Shown here piece after piece: positions 45,241 to 54,691 of a DNA stretch of 64,000 nt (within the stretch, counting starts at the first letter, position 1; each line of letters opens with the position of its first letter). Under the pieces are notes generated by a model, which saw nothing but the letters and a program-made list of their open reading frames with translations, was not told the origin of the DNA and ran no database searches. The stretch comes from Bog-473 sp963730785 (GTDB taxonomy: Bacteria > Actinomycetota > Acidimicrobiia > Acidimicrobiales > RAAP-2), in NCBI GenBank assembly GCA_963730785.1, contig CAVSTF010000006.1:1-64000 (forward strand), in the 5' to 3' direction. The translations under genes and the position numbers were made by a program.

Positions 45241-46332
45241 ATGGACATGGAACGGTTGGTTGTCGTCTGGTGTCCCGGACTTCAAGAAGAAGGACCTCGG
45301 GGCGAGGAAGCCCGGCGCTTCGTGCAGGTGGTGGCCGGCGCCGGAGCACTGTGTCCCTGGGTGCATCCCGTCCGGCTCGGCGTCTGCGCCCTGCCCGCGC
45401 GTGGGCCAGCCCGCTTTTTCGGCGGAGAAGAAATGGTTATGCAGCGCCTGGTCGAGGCCGTGGATGAGGACGCCTTCGTCGGGGTGGCCGACGGGCTCTT
45501 CGCCGCGGTTCTGGCCGCCCGCGCCCAGCTAATCATTCCGCCGGGAGGCACGGCGGAATTCCTGGCTCCCCGGTCGGTGGCCACCCTGGCTCGGCCCGAA
45601 CTGGCCGTCACCTTGCAACGTCTGGGCATCACCACGTTGGGACGTTTTGCCGACCTGCCGCACGCCCATGTCTCGGATCGCTTCGGCGCCGATGCGGCGG
45701 CCTGCCACAAGGTGGCCCGGGGGGAGAGCGGTGAGCTGGTCGGCTTGCGTGATCGGGCCATTGAGCGTCGGCTGCGGGTGGCCCGCGGTGAAGATCCCGA
45801 CGTCGGGGCCGAGCCCCCGCCCTACCAACCGGGATTCTTCGGCGGGGCATCGGCTGCCGATGCCCGGGCCGCGCTGTCGTTCGCCCGGGTGCAGGAGCGC
45901 CTGGGTGTCGATGCGGTGTTGGTCGGTCGGGTGCAGGGCGGACGGGATCCGGCGGATCAGTCGACCTTGGTGCCATGGGGGAGTCCGGCCGCGGCCGCTA
46001 TCAATGGCGGTGCGCCGTGGCCGGGGCGGCTACCGCCACCCTCGCCCACCCATGTGCTGCGGGTCCCCCGACCGGTCGAGGTGGTCGATACGACCGGCGC
46101 CGCCTGCGGGGTGAGTGGCCGAGGCATGCTCAATGGGGAGCCCAGCCGGCTCTCCATTGCTGGTGGGCCGTGGGAGCCCATTACGGCCTGGGCCGGGCCG
46201 TGGCCGGTGCACGAGCGCTGGTGGTCGGTGCGCCGGCGCCGGGCTCGCTTTCAGGTGGTGACGGCCGACGGGGCGGCTCGGCTGCTGTGCACCGAACGAG
46301 CGCAGTGGTGGGTGGAAGCGCTCTATGACTGA
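45241..46332 (+). CDS. imuB: ImuB, inactive Y-family polymerase scaffold (short form)
   Basis: 363 residues, while ImuB proteins are usually close to 500 or more. RLVVVWCPG begins the palm as in other ImuB proteins, GLCALPARGPARFFGGEE-like sequence follows too soon, and TLQRLGITTLGRFADLPHAHVSDRFG is the helix-hairpin-helix thumb. About 40 residues seem absent near the N-terminus and about 90 in the little-finger region, before AALSFARVQERLGVDAVLVGRVQGGRDPADQ. Both gaps keep the frame. The C-terminal WWS...ARFQVV and YD end are normal. ImuB bridges the beta clamp, ImuA' and DnaE2. It overlaps dnaE2 by eight bases. Confidence 0.82.
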   Translation: MDMERLVVVWCPGLQEEGPRGEEARRFVQVVAGAGALCPWVHPVRLGVCALPARGPARFFGGEEMVMQRLVEAVDEDAFVGVADGLFAAVLAARAQLIIPPGGTAEFLAPRSVATLARPELAVTLQRLGITTLGRFADLPHAHVSDRFGADAAACHKVARGESGELVGLRDRAIERRLRVARGEDPDVGAEPPPYQPGFFGGASAADARAALSFARVQERLGVDAVLVGRVQGGRDPADQSTLVPWGSPAAAAINGGAPWPGRLPPPSPTHVLRVPRPVEVVDTTGAACGVSGRGMLNGEPSRLSIAGGPWEPITAWAGPWPVHERWWSVRRRRARFQVVTADGAARLLCTERAQWWVEALYD

Positions 46333-49300
46333 TGGTCCGGCCTATGCCGAACTCCATGCCCATTCTGACTTCAGCTTCCTCGATGGCAGCAGCGACCCCG
46401 AGGAACTGGTGGCCGAGGCCCACCGGCTCGGCCTGACCGCGCTGGCCCTGACCGATCACCACGGGTTCTACGGGGCGGTGCGGTTTGCCGAGTCGGCTCG
46501 GACATTCGGGCTGCCCACTGTCTTCGGGAGCGAGGTGACACTGTCGCCGGCCGGCCCGCGGACCGGCGAGCCGGACCCGACCGGCACCCACCTGGTGGTG
46601 CTGGCCCGCGACCCTGAGGGGTACGCCCGACTCTCGAGCGTGCTGGCCGAGGCTCACCTGGAAGGCGGCGAGAAGGGGCGACCGATCTTCACCCTCGACG
46701 CGCTGGCCGCCGGGGCGGGTCAGCACTGGCTGGTCCTGACCGGTTGTCGGAAGGGGGCGGTGGCCGCCGCGTTGATGGAGGCGGGACCCCGGGCGGCCTC
46801 CCGGGAGTTGGGGCAGCTGGTCGACGCCTTCGGGCGCGACAACGTGGCCGTCGAATTGTGGGATCACGGGGATCCGTTGGACACGGCGCGCAACGACGCT
46901 CTGGCTCTCTTGGCCGTCGAGTGGGGGGTGGACGCCGTGGCCACCAACAACGTGCACTACGCCACCCCGGCCGGGTTCCGACTGGCCACCACCATGGCGG
47001 CCATCCGGGCCCGGCGACCACTGGCCGAGTTGGAAGGTTGGCTGCCGTCGGCCCCAGCGGCGTGTCTGCGCGGGGCGGCGGAACAGTATCGACGATTCGC
47101 CCGTTGGCCGGGGGTGGTCGAACGGGCGGCCGAACTCGGCCTGGCCTGTGCCTTCGACCTGCGGTTGGTGGCTCCCCGCCTGCCCGACTTCCCGACGCCG
47201 GACGGCATGGACGAACAGAGCTTTCTGCGCCAGCTGGTCACCGAGGGAGCGATCACCCGCTACGGCCCACCGCACGACGAGCTGGTGCCCGGTGCCTGGG
47301 CCCAGATTGAGCATGAGCTCGAGGTCATCGGTGGGCTGGGCTTCGCCGGTTACTTCCTGGTCGTGTGGGACATCGCCCAGGTGTGCGACCGGCTCAATAT
47401 CTATTGCCAGGGGCGTGGCTCGGCGGCCAACTCGGCTGTCTGTTACGCCCTCGGCGTCACCAACGTCGATGCCGTCAAGCTCGGTCTCCTCTTCGAGCGT
47501 TTCCTGTCGCCGGCCCGCGACGGCCCGCCGGACATCGATATCGACATTGAGTCGGGGCGGCGTGAAGAGGTGATCCAGTACGTGTACGAGCGCTACGGCC
47601 GCCGGCACGCGGCCCAGGTGGCCAACGTCATCACCTATCGACCCCGCTCGGCTGTCCGAGACGTCGGGAAGGCCTTCGGCTTCACCCCCGAGCAGGTCGA
47701 CGGTTGGGCCTCGGGCATCGACCGGGGTGGCCATGGCGCCGAGGCGGCGGCCTCAGTGGCGGCTGCTGGCTCGGATGGCATGCCGGCCTTGGTGGGCGAG
47801 CTGGCGGCGGAGTTGCTGGACCGGCCGCGCCACTTGGGCATCCATTCGGCCGGCATGGTGCTGTGCGACCGACCGGTCACCCATGTGGTCCCGGTGGAGT
47901 GGGGCCGCATGCCCGGGCGCAGCGTCCTGCAGTGGGACAAGGACGACTGTGCCGCCATCGGGCTGGTGAAGTTCGACCTGTTGGGGCTGGGCATGTTGGA
48001 AGCGCTGCACCGCATGGTCGACCTGGTGCACGACTTTCACGGGGATCCCATCGACCTGGCCACCTTGCCGCAAGAGGATGCGGTCTACGACCTGTTGTGT
48101 CGGGCCGACACGGTCGGGGTGTTCCAGGTGGAGAGCCGGGCCCAAATGGCCACCTTGCCCCGGGTCCAGCCCCGGGAGTTCTATGACCTGGCTATTGAAG
48201 TAGCGCTCATTCGACCGGGCCCCATTCAGGGCAACGCGGTCAACCCCTACATCCGACGCCGCCGGGGCGATGAGGAACCGACCTACCTGCACCCGTTGCT
48301 GGAGCCCATTTTGAAGCGGACGCTCGGGGTGCCGTTGTTCCAGGAGCAACTGATGGAGATGGCGGTGGCCATTGCCGACTTCAGCCGCGGCGGACGCCGA
48401 CGAGTTGCGCCAAGCCATGGCGGCCAAGCGCTCGGCGGCCCGCATGGAGAAGATGCGGCTACGGCTCTATGAAGGCATGGCGACCAAAGGGGTGGTGGGC
48501 GACGTGGCCGACCAGATTTTCGCCGCGCTGGCCGCCTTCGCCAACTTCGGGTTCCCCGAGTCGCACTCCGTCTCGTTCGCCCATCTGGTGTACTGCAGCA
48601 GTTGGATCAAGTTGCACTACCCGGCGGCCTTTACGGCCGGCCTGCTCAACTCGCAGCCCATGGGGTTCTGGTCACCGCAGTCACTGGTGGCGGACGCCCG
48701 CCGCCATGGCGTGGAGGTGCGGCGACCGCATGTGAACCGGTCCGAGGTGGGGGCCTCGTTGGAGGTCGGGGCGTCGGGCCGTCGGGAGGACGCCGTGTTG
48801 CGCCTGGGGCTGGCCTCGGTGCGCGGGGTGGGGACGGCGCCGGCCGAGCGCATGGTGGCCGGCCGACCGTGGGCGGGGGGAGAGGACCTGGTCCGGCGGG
48901 CGGGCATCACCCGGGCGCAGCTCGAGACGTTGGCGGCGGCGGGCGCGCTCGATGCTGATGAGCGGGGTACGGCAGCCTCACGCCGGCGGTTGCTGTGGGC
49001 GGCTGGTGCGGCCGCCCAGGGGACGCCCGACCGTCTGCCCGGCATAGTGACGGGGGTGGACGCGCCGCCGTTACCCGAACCCACCTTGTACGAATCGGTG
49101 GGGGACGATCTGTGGGCCCTCGGGCTGGCTCCCGAGCGCACGGCCATGCACCTGGCTCGGGAGCGGTTGGAGGCACAAGGAGTGCTGGTGGCCAGCGATC
49201 TGCTGGGCCGCACCGACGGTGAGCGGGTCCTGGTGGCCGGCGTGGTCACCCATCGCCAACACCCCGAGACGGCTCGTGGGGCGGTGTTCGTCAACCTGGA

Positions 49301-49496
49301 GGACGAGACCGGGCACGTCAATGTGGTGTTCTCCCGTGGGGCCTGGGCTCGCTGGAAGCCGGTGGCCCTCCATGCCCCGGTGCTGTTGATCCGGGGGCGG
49401 TTGCAGCTGGGTGAGGGCACGGTGAGCCTGATGGCCGAACGGGTGGAGGCCTTAGTGGTCGGTACCTCGGTGCCGGCCAGTCGGGACTTTCGCTGA
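46325..49496 (+). CDS. dnaE2: DnaE2, error-prone DNA polymerase III alpha subunit (one frameshift)
   Basis: About 1,057 residues. The PHP domain starts with YAELHAHSDFSFLDGSS. The polymerase active site is PPDIDIDIESGRREEVIQYVYERYG, with the catalytic Asp residues, preceded by YCQGRGSAANS. An OB-fold (VLVAGVVTHRQHPETARGAVFVNLEDE) lies near the C-terminus. A frame change near 48385 breaks EMAVAIADFS from AADADELRQAM. DnaE2 copies past lesions with ImuA'/ImuB and causes damage-induced mutation. Genes overlap, so all three share the LexA-controlled transcript. Confidence 0.93.
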
Positions 49497-49545
49497 CCCG
49501 AATTCCCGGCTTGGTCGAGCGGGCGGCGTACGATCGCTCCGCCTG

Positions 49546-50325
49546 ATGCCGGAAGGGAGGAGAAGCGCACTGTCGGACAACCCGCTGCACAACTCGCGCT
49601 ACCCGCTCTCGAATACCTATGACCCCGAGTGGGTGTTCGAGAACCTGATGGGGCCGCACGCTCTGTGGCTCATGGAGAGCCTGACCGAGATACTGCCTAT
49701 TGAGCCCGGCATGCGCGTGCTCGACCTGGGATGTGGCACCGCCATGTCGTCCATCTTCTTGGCCAAGGAGTTTGGCGCGCAGGTGTGGGCGGCCGACCTG
49801 TGGATCCCTGCCGAGCAGAACGAGGAGCGGATTGCCGCCGCCGGCATGAGCGACATGGTCACCGCCGTGCACGCCGAGGCGCACAACCTCCGCTTCGAGG
49901 AAGAATTCTTCGATGCCATCGTGAGTGTCGATGCGTACCACTACTTCGGCACGGCGGACCTCTACATCGGGTACATCACCGCCTATCTCAACGAGGGCGG
50001 GAAGATCGGCATGGTCGTCCCGTCCTTGCGGGAAGAGCTTGGTGATGCCGTGCCCGACATTTTGCGACCGTTCTGGCACTGGGACTTCTGTTCGTTCCAT
50101 TCGCCGGCCTGGTGGCGTCACCACTGGGAGAAGACAGGGCGCGTGCGTGTCGGCGCGGCTGGAGAGGTCGAACATGGTTGGGAAGACTGGCTGTGGTTCG
50201 ACGAGGTGGTGGCTGAGCACACCGAAGGCTGGCGGCACGACGGTGCCCTCCATGAAGCGGCCATGCTGCGGGCCGATGGCGGGGAGAACTTTTGCTTTAC
50301 CCGGATGATGGGGACGAAGCGCTAA
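49546..50325 (+). CDS. SAM-dependent methyltransferase
   Basis: 259 residues. MRVLDLGCGTAMSSIFLAKEFG is motif I of class I methyltransferases, VWAADLWI carries the acidic residue for the SAM ribose, and FFDAIVSVDAYHYFG is motif IV. The long aromatic C-terminus (FWHWDFCSFHSPAWWRHHWEKTG) is typical of small-molecule methyltransferases. Substrate unknown. It starts 50 bases after dnaE2 and could be read through from it. Confidence 0.82.
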   Translation: MPEGRRSALSDNPLHNSRYPLSNTYDPEWVFENLMGPHALWLMESLTEILPIEPGMRVLDLGCGTAMSSIFLAKEFGAQVWAADLWIPAEQNEERIAAAGMSDMVTAVHAEAHNLRFEEEFFDAIVSVDAYHYFGTADLYIGYITAYLNEGGKIGMVVPSLREELGDAVPDILRPFWHWDFCSFHSPAWWRHHWEKTGRVRVGAAGEVEHGWEDWLWFDEVVAEHTEGWRHDGALHEAAMLRADGGENFCFTRMMGTKR

Positions 50326-50331
50326 CGCGCT
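50318..50331. terminator. weak hairpin between convergent genes
   Basis: AGCGC and GCGCT can pair around TAAC. It spans the stop codons of the methyltransferase and the convergent dehydrogenase gene. The stem is only five bases, so termination is uncertain. Confidence 0.25.
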
Positions 50332-51394
50332 AGGTGACGACCAGTCCGCGACCCGTAATAAGTGGCAAGTCCAACGCGGTCACCAACCCGGGGGCCGCCG
50401 CCACCACGGCCGGCACGGCATTGACCAAGCGCATGGCCGTGGCCTTGAGGCCGGCCGTGTTGTGGTCGCCGTCGGTGCCCATGAGTTGGAGATCGAGTGT
50501 GTAGTTGGGCTCGCCGGTGACTTGCACCCGGTAGCAGCCGTGTCCAGCTGGTTGGGGCCACGACGCACCGAGGTCATCTCGCAGGCGGGTCACGTGTTCG
50601 AGCACGACCACCGCCTTATCGCCCACCATGCCCCGAACCTCAAAATGCAGTGCCGCCGCCGTGCCCTTGGGCACCGGTCCGGCATCGACATCGAAGTCCT
50701 CCGGTGCGGGCTCACGTTCAAACCACTCGGTCACCTCAGTGAGGGTGACCCCGAGTCCGGCGGCAATCTGCCGCACCACGCTGCCCCAGGCCATCGTCAG
50801 CACGCCGGGAGAGAGCAGCAACGGGATGTCATCGAGCGGGCGGGCGAAGCCCATGATGTCGAACAACACCATGGGCTGGTTGTAGGTGTTGTAGTTGAGG
50901 ACTTCGGAACAGCGGACCTCTTCGATGCGCTCGCTGATGCCGGTGAGCACCAACGGCAACGCATCGTTGGCGAACCCGGGGTCGACGCCGTTGACGAAGA
51001 GGGAGACGCCCGCCTGGGTGGCCGCGGCAATGAGTGGGGTCGCCATGGGGTCGTCGTCGGCCGGGAACTGCAAGAACACGGGACTCGACGAGACCACGTT
51101 GATGCCGGCGGTCAGGAAGCGCTGCAAATCGGCCAGGGCATCGAACATGCGGTCATCGGCCATGGCCGTATGGACAATGCAGTCCGGCTTGAGAGCCAAC
51201 AGCGCATCGATGTCGCTGGTGCCGACCACACCCAGCTGCTTGCCCAGTCCGGCCAACTCACCGGCGTCCCGGCCGACCTTGTCCGGGTTGGACACAAACA
51301 GGCCGACCAACTCCAGCTCCGGATGGGCCGCAATGCCGGCCAACGAATGGCGACCGACGTTGCCCGTGCTCCACTGCACCACGCGATAACTCAT
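50330..51394 (-). CDS. DapB-like NAD(P)-dependent dehydrogenase
   Basis: 354 residues. VVQWSTGNVGRHSLAGI is the Gly-rich N-terminus seen in dihydrodipicolinate reductase-like and diaminopentanoate dehydrogenase-like proteins, and VNGVDPGFANDALPL is another family hallmark. GGGGGAGGAA precedes the ATG. It is not the lysine-pathway DapB (too long and different core). Many paralogues occur in actinobacteria with unknown substrates. Confidence 0.75.
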   Translation of the reverse strand: MSYRVVQWSTGNVGRHSLAGIAAHPELELVGLFVSNPDKVGRDAGELAGLGKQLGVVGTSDIDALLALKPDCIVHTAMADDRMFDALADLQRFLTAGINVVSSSPVFLQFPADDDPMATPLIAAATQAGVSLFVNGVDPGFANDALPLVLTGISERIEEVRCSEVLNYNTYNQPMVLFDIMGFARPLDDIPLLLSPGVLTMAWGSVVRQIAAGLGVTLTEVTEWFEREPAPEDFDVDAGPVPKGTAAALHFEVRGMVGDKAVVVLEHVTRLRDDLGASWPQPAGHGCYRVQVTGEPNYTLDLQLMGTDGDHNTAGLKATAMRLVNAVPAVVAAAPGLVTALDLPLITGRGLVVT

Positions 51395-51417
51395 GTCTGA
51401 AATTCCTCCCCCAACGA

Positions 51418-51471
51418 CAGTATTTATGAAAACGACAGTGCTGATGTAAAGGTCAGTGCTGATTTAAAGGT
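51418..51471 (-). repeat. three tandem 18-base units between SDR and dehydrogenase genes
   Basis: CAGTGCTGATTTAAAGGT (51454-51471) and CAGTGCTGATGTAAAGGT (51436-51453) differ by one base and are adjacent. A third, more diverged unit (12 of 18 matches) fills 51418-51435. The array covers the stop codon of the SDR gene and ends 24 bases before the next gene. It may be a replication-slippage product or a binding array. Confidence 0.75.
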
Positions 51472-52258
51472 CGGGCAATCCGAACTCGAGGTTGGCCGAC
51501 TGCAGCCCACCGTCGACTTCGAGGATCTTCCCCGTGATGAACGAACCGGCCGGTGAGGCCAGGAACAACACGGCCGCCGCGATCTCATTGGGATCGCCGA
51601 TGCGCCGGAGCGGCGTGGCCTCTTCCATGGTGGTGCGGAGTTCGTCGCTGGCCATCACGATGTCGAGGGCCGAGGTGGCGGTGGATCCGACCGCCACGGC
51701 GTTGACCCGAATGCGGGGCGACAGATCACGGGCGGCCAGGCGGGTGTACTGCTCGAGCGCACCTTTGACGGTGCCGTAGGCCAAGTAGCCGCGTGCTCCG
51801 ACATGGCCCATGACCGACGAGATGTTGACGATGGATCCGCCGGGGTGATCGCCTTCCAACATGAGCGGCACGGCGGCCCGCACCAGCGCATGACCGGCGC
51901 CGACGTTGAAGTGGAAAGCCTCCTCGAGGGCGTGGGTCGACGTATCGAGCAGGGGACGGGGCATGGTGCCGCCCAAATTGTTGACCACAATGTCCAGGCG
52001 ACCGAACTCACTTAGGGCGGTGGCGGCCAACGACCGCATCACGTCGTTATCGGTCAGGTCACCCGGCACCACGATGGCCCGCCGACCCACGGCCTCAATC
52101 TGCGCCGCCACCTCACGGAGCTGCTCTTCGGTTCGGGCCGACAGCACAATGTCCGCTCCCGCCTCGGCGAGGGCCAGCGCCGAGGCCGCGCCGATGCCGC
52201 GACCGCTGCCGGTGACGACGGCGACCTGGTCGGTGACGTGGAATCGATCAAGGATCAT
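51464..52258 (-). CDS. short-chain dehydrogenase/reductase
   Basis: 264 residues from ATG 52258. VTGSGRGIGAASALALAEAGAD is the cofactor loop, NNLGG replaces NNAG, and NISSVMG...YLAYGTVKGALEQY supplies Ser, Tyr and Lys. SFITGKILEVDGGLQ is the usual C-terminal motif. The stop codon lies inside an 18-base tandem repeat. It precedes the DapB-like gene by 69 bases on the same strand. Confidence 0.87.
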   Translation of the reverse strand: MILDRFHVTDQVAVVTGSGRGIGAASALALAEAGADIVLSARTEEQLREVAAQIEAVGRRAIVVPGDLTDNDVMRSLAATALSEFGRLDIVVNNLGGTMPRPLLDTSTHALEEAFHFNVGAGHALVRAAVPLMLEGDHPGGSIVNISSVMGHVGARGYLAYGTVKGALEQYTRLAARDLSPRIRVNAVAVGSTATSALDIVMASDELRTTMEEATPLRRIGDPNEIAAAVLFLASPAGSFITGKILEVDGGLQSANLEFGLPDL

Positions 52259-52336
52259 GGCCGGGGACCCTACTGGTTGTCGCCACCTTGGCGGCGGGTG
52301 ATGAGCCAGCAATGCGACGGTTTAGGGTGGTCCGCC

Positions 52337-53384
52337 ATGGGGCGCACCCTCTCCAATGTCGACCCGGCGCTTCGCCGTTGCTGGCACCCGATCGCTCGTC
52401 CGGCCGAGGTGACCGACCAGCCGAAGCAGTTCCTCCTCCTGGGCCAGCCGTGGGTGCTCTACCGAGCCAACAAGTCCATCGTGGCCTTCGAGGACCGCTG
52501 CCCCCATCGCCGCTCACCCCTCTCGCTCGGGACCTGCGACCGTGAAGTGCTGCAGTGCGCCTATCACGGGTGGCGTTTCGACTCGAGCGGCCAGTGCGTG
52601 GAGATCCCGGCCTTGGGGGCCGACGCGAACCTGCCTCCGGCGGCCAAGCTCTCGCCGCCGGCCGGCCTGGTTGAGCGCCACGGCATGATCTTCCTGGCTC
52701 CCGAGGAGCCCATCGCCCCACTGGGCCACATGCCAGAGGACGATGACCCGACATTTGCCGTGGGCGAACTCCCTACCATCGAGACCCGGGGCTCGGCCGG
52801 ATCTGCTGGCCGACAACTTCCTGGACGTCGCCCATTTTCCCTTTGTGCATGCCGGCACGTTCGGGGCCGACGAAGCGGCGGAGGTCCCGCACTACACGGT
52901 GGCTCGGGACGACTGGGCGTTCGACATGACCTACGAGCATGCCTTCGCCAATCGTGAAGACCCCGCCGTGGCGGCCGGCGCCCGACCACTGGTGCAGACC
53001 AGACGCTTGGCCTATCGATTGAGTGCCCCCTTCCATCTGCGCTTGCGGATCGACTTCGTCGAAGCCGGTGGGAGCAACGTCATCGGATTTTTCATTCAGC
53101 CCCAGACCGCCGATACCTGCCGGCTCTTCACCACCATTTGGCGCGACGACCTTGACCACGACGAGCAGCGGATGGCCGAAGCGGTGCAGTTCGAAGTTGA
53201 CGTGCTGCAAGAAGACCTGCGCATCCAACAGGCCTTCTTCGACCTGGAGCTGCCGCTGGCCCCCACCGATGAGGTGCACACCCGGGCTGATCGGACGACT
53301 CTCGAACTCCGGCGCGTGCTGGCCGACCTGGTGGCGGCGGCCGCCAGTCCGGAGTCCGATGAAGAACCGTTCTACCTGGTCTGA
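52337..53384 (+). CDS. Rieske non-heme iron oxygenase (one frameshift)
   Basis: About 349 residues from ATG 52337. The [2Fe-2S] cluster ligands are CPHR and CAYHGW (C-x-H...C-x2-H). After a frame change near 52790 the catalytic domain gives DNFLDVAHFPFVHAGTFG, with the His-His-Asp iron site. This is the layout of ring-hydroxylating or demethylating oxygenase alpha subunits (vanillate demethylase-like). No reductase gene is nearby. It is divergent from the SDR gene. Confidence 0.85.
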
Positions 53385-53397
53385 GAAGCTGCCTTCC

Positions 53398-54033
53398 ATG
53401 GGGACCCAAGTGGTGGTGGTTGATCATCCGGTGTTGGCCCACCGCATTTCGGTGTTGCGCGATGAACGGACCGATCGCGATGCCTTCCGCCAGCTGGTGT
53501 CGGAGATTTCGCGCTACCTGGCCTACGAAGCCGTGCGTGACCTCCGGGTGGTCGACGTCGCCGTCAACACGCCGGTCACGCCCGGGGCCTTGACCCAGCG
53601 GGTGGAGGAGAACGTCTTGGTGGTACCGGTGCTGCGGGCCGGCCTGGGCATGGTCCAAGCCATCCAGGAGGTGGTGCCGCTGACCGAGGTGGCCCACGTC
53701 GGGTTGCGACGCAATGAGGAGACGTTCCTCTCCGACATTTACCTCAACCGGCTGCCCAGGGACCTGACCGGACGTCGGGTGCTGGTCTGCGACCCCATGC
53801 TGGCTACCGGTGGATCGTTGGCCCAGGTGTGCCAACTGGTGCGTGATGCCGGCGCCACCGACGTGACGGCGCTTTGCATCATCGCCTCGGCGCCCGGGGT
53901 GGCGGCCTTCACGGCCGCCCAGCCCGACGTTCGCCTGTACTGCGCCGTGGTCGATCCTGCACTCAACGAAGTGGGCTACATCGTGCCCGGACTGGGCGAC
54001 GCCGGGGATCGACTCTTCGGGCCACCCGACTAG
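53398..54033 (+). CDS. upp: uracil phosphoribosyltransferase
   Basis: 211 residues, the normal length. VLRAGLGMVQAIQEVVP, the PRPP loop DPMLATGGSLAQV and the C-terminal uracil-binding YIVPGLGDAGDRLFG are all present. It makes UMP from uracil and PRPP. It follows the oxygenase gene by 13 bases and precedes another PRTase and a nucleobase permease, forming a salvage group. Confidence 0.93.
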   Translation: MGTQVVVVDHPVLAHRISVLRDERTDRDAFRQLVSEISRYLAYEAVRDLRVVDVAVNTPVTPGALTQRVEENVLVVPVLRAGLGMVQAIQEVVPLTEVAHVGLRRNEETFLSDIYLNRLPRDLTGRRVLVCDPMLATGGSLAQVCQLVRDAGATDVTALCIIASAPGVAAFTAAQPDVRLYCAVVDPALNEVGYIVPGLGDAGDRLFGPPD

Positions 54034-54076
54034 CGGCGCATTTGCGGAGACCTGCGACGGCGGCGAGAGTCATGCC

Positions 54077-54691
54077 ATGACGTCTGATCGCACGTACTCG
54101 ACCATGGTGGGCAGCCAATCAGTGGAGCTCCCTCTGGTTCCGCTCTCCGATCAGCTCACCATCGCCCTGCTCATCTGCGTCGATCATGGCGTCGCCTTTG
54201 CCGAGACCGCGGGAAGGGAACTGGCCGAACTCATGGCGCCGGCCAAGCCCGACATCATCGTCTCGGTGGCCACCATGGGTATTCCGTTGGCCATCGAGGC
54301 CAGCCGAGCGCTCGGACTCGATGATTATGTGATCCTCCACAAGACGCCCAAGATTCACCTGGGTGACCAGTGGGCCGAGCCGGTGAACTCCATTACGACC
54401 GACAAGCCGCAGAAGCTCCGCCTGGACCCGGCCCGGGTCGAGGCCGTCCGTGGTCGCCGGGTGGCGGTGGTCGACGACATCATCTCCACCGGCGCCTCCA
54501 CCCTGGCGGCCTTGCGGCTGGTGCGTCGCATCGGCGCCGAGCCCGTGATCATCGGGACCCTTATGACCGAGGGATCGGGGTGGCGGGAAGCCCTGGGGCC
54601 GGACGCCGACAACGTCCGGGCCCTGGGTTCCATGCCGTTATTCCGGCCCGCCCCCGATGGCAGTGGCGAGCTGGTCGAAGACTGGGGTTAG
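54077..54691 (+). CDS. purine-type phosphoribosyltransferase
   Basis: 204 residues. The PRPP motif VAVVDDIISTGAST is clear, and PDIIVSVATMGIPLAIEASRALG is the phosphate-side loop of adenine/xanthine PRTases. DYVILHKTPKIHLGDQWAEPVNSITT is not the classical Apt hood, so the base is uncertain (adenine, xanthine or another). It overlaps the convergent permease gene by four bases. Confidence 0.78.
   Translation: MTSDRTYSTMVGSQSVELPLVPLSDQLTIALLICVDHGVAFAETAGRELAELMAPAKPDIIVSVATMGIPLAIEASRALGLDDYVILHKTPKIHLGDQWAEPVNSITTDKPQKLRLDPARVEAVRGRRVAVVDDIISTGASTLAALRLVRRIGAEPVIIGTLMTEGSGWREALGPDADNVRALGSMPLFRPAPDGSGELVEDWG

Noticed and set aside
46541..46554. A further TGACAC-like operator half-site
   Set aside because: It lies inside dnaE2 coding sequence and lacks the second arm and the -10-like hexamer.
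46181..47734. A 517-codon open frame on the minus strand
   Set aside because: It lies opposite imuB and dnaE2, is low-complexity Gly/Arg/Pro-rich, and has no family motif. Long antisense frames are expected in GC-rich DNA.
46325..49496. dnaE2 as the replicative dnaE1
   Set aside because: It lies in an SOS operon with imuA' and imuB, and is about 1,057 residues, the DnaE2 size, without the longer C-terminal region of DnaE1.
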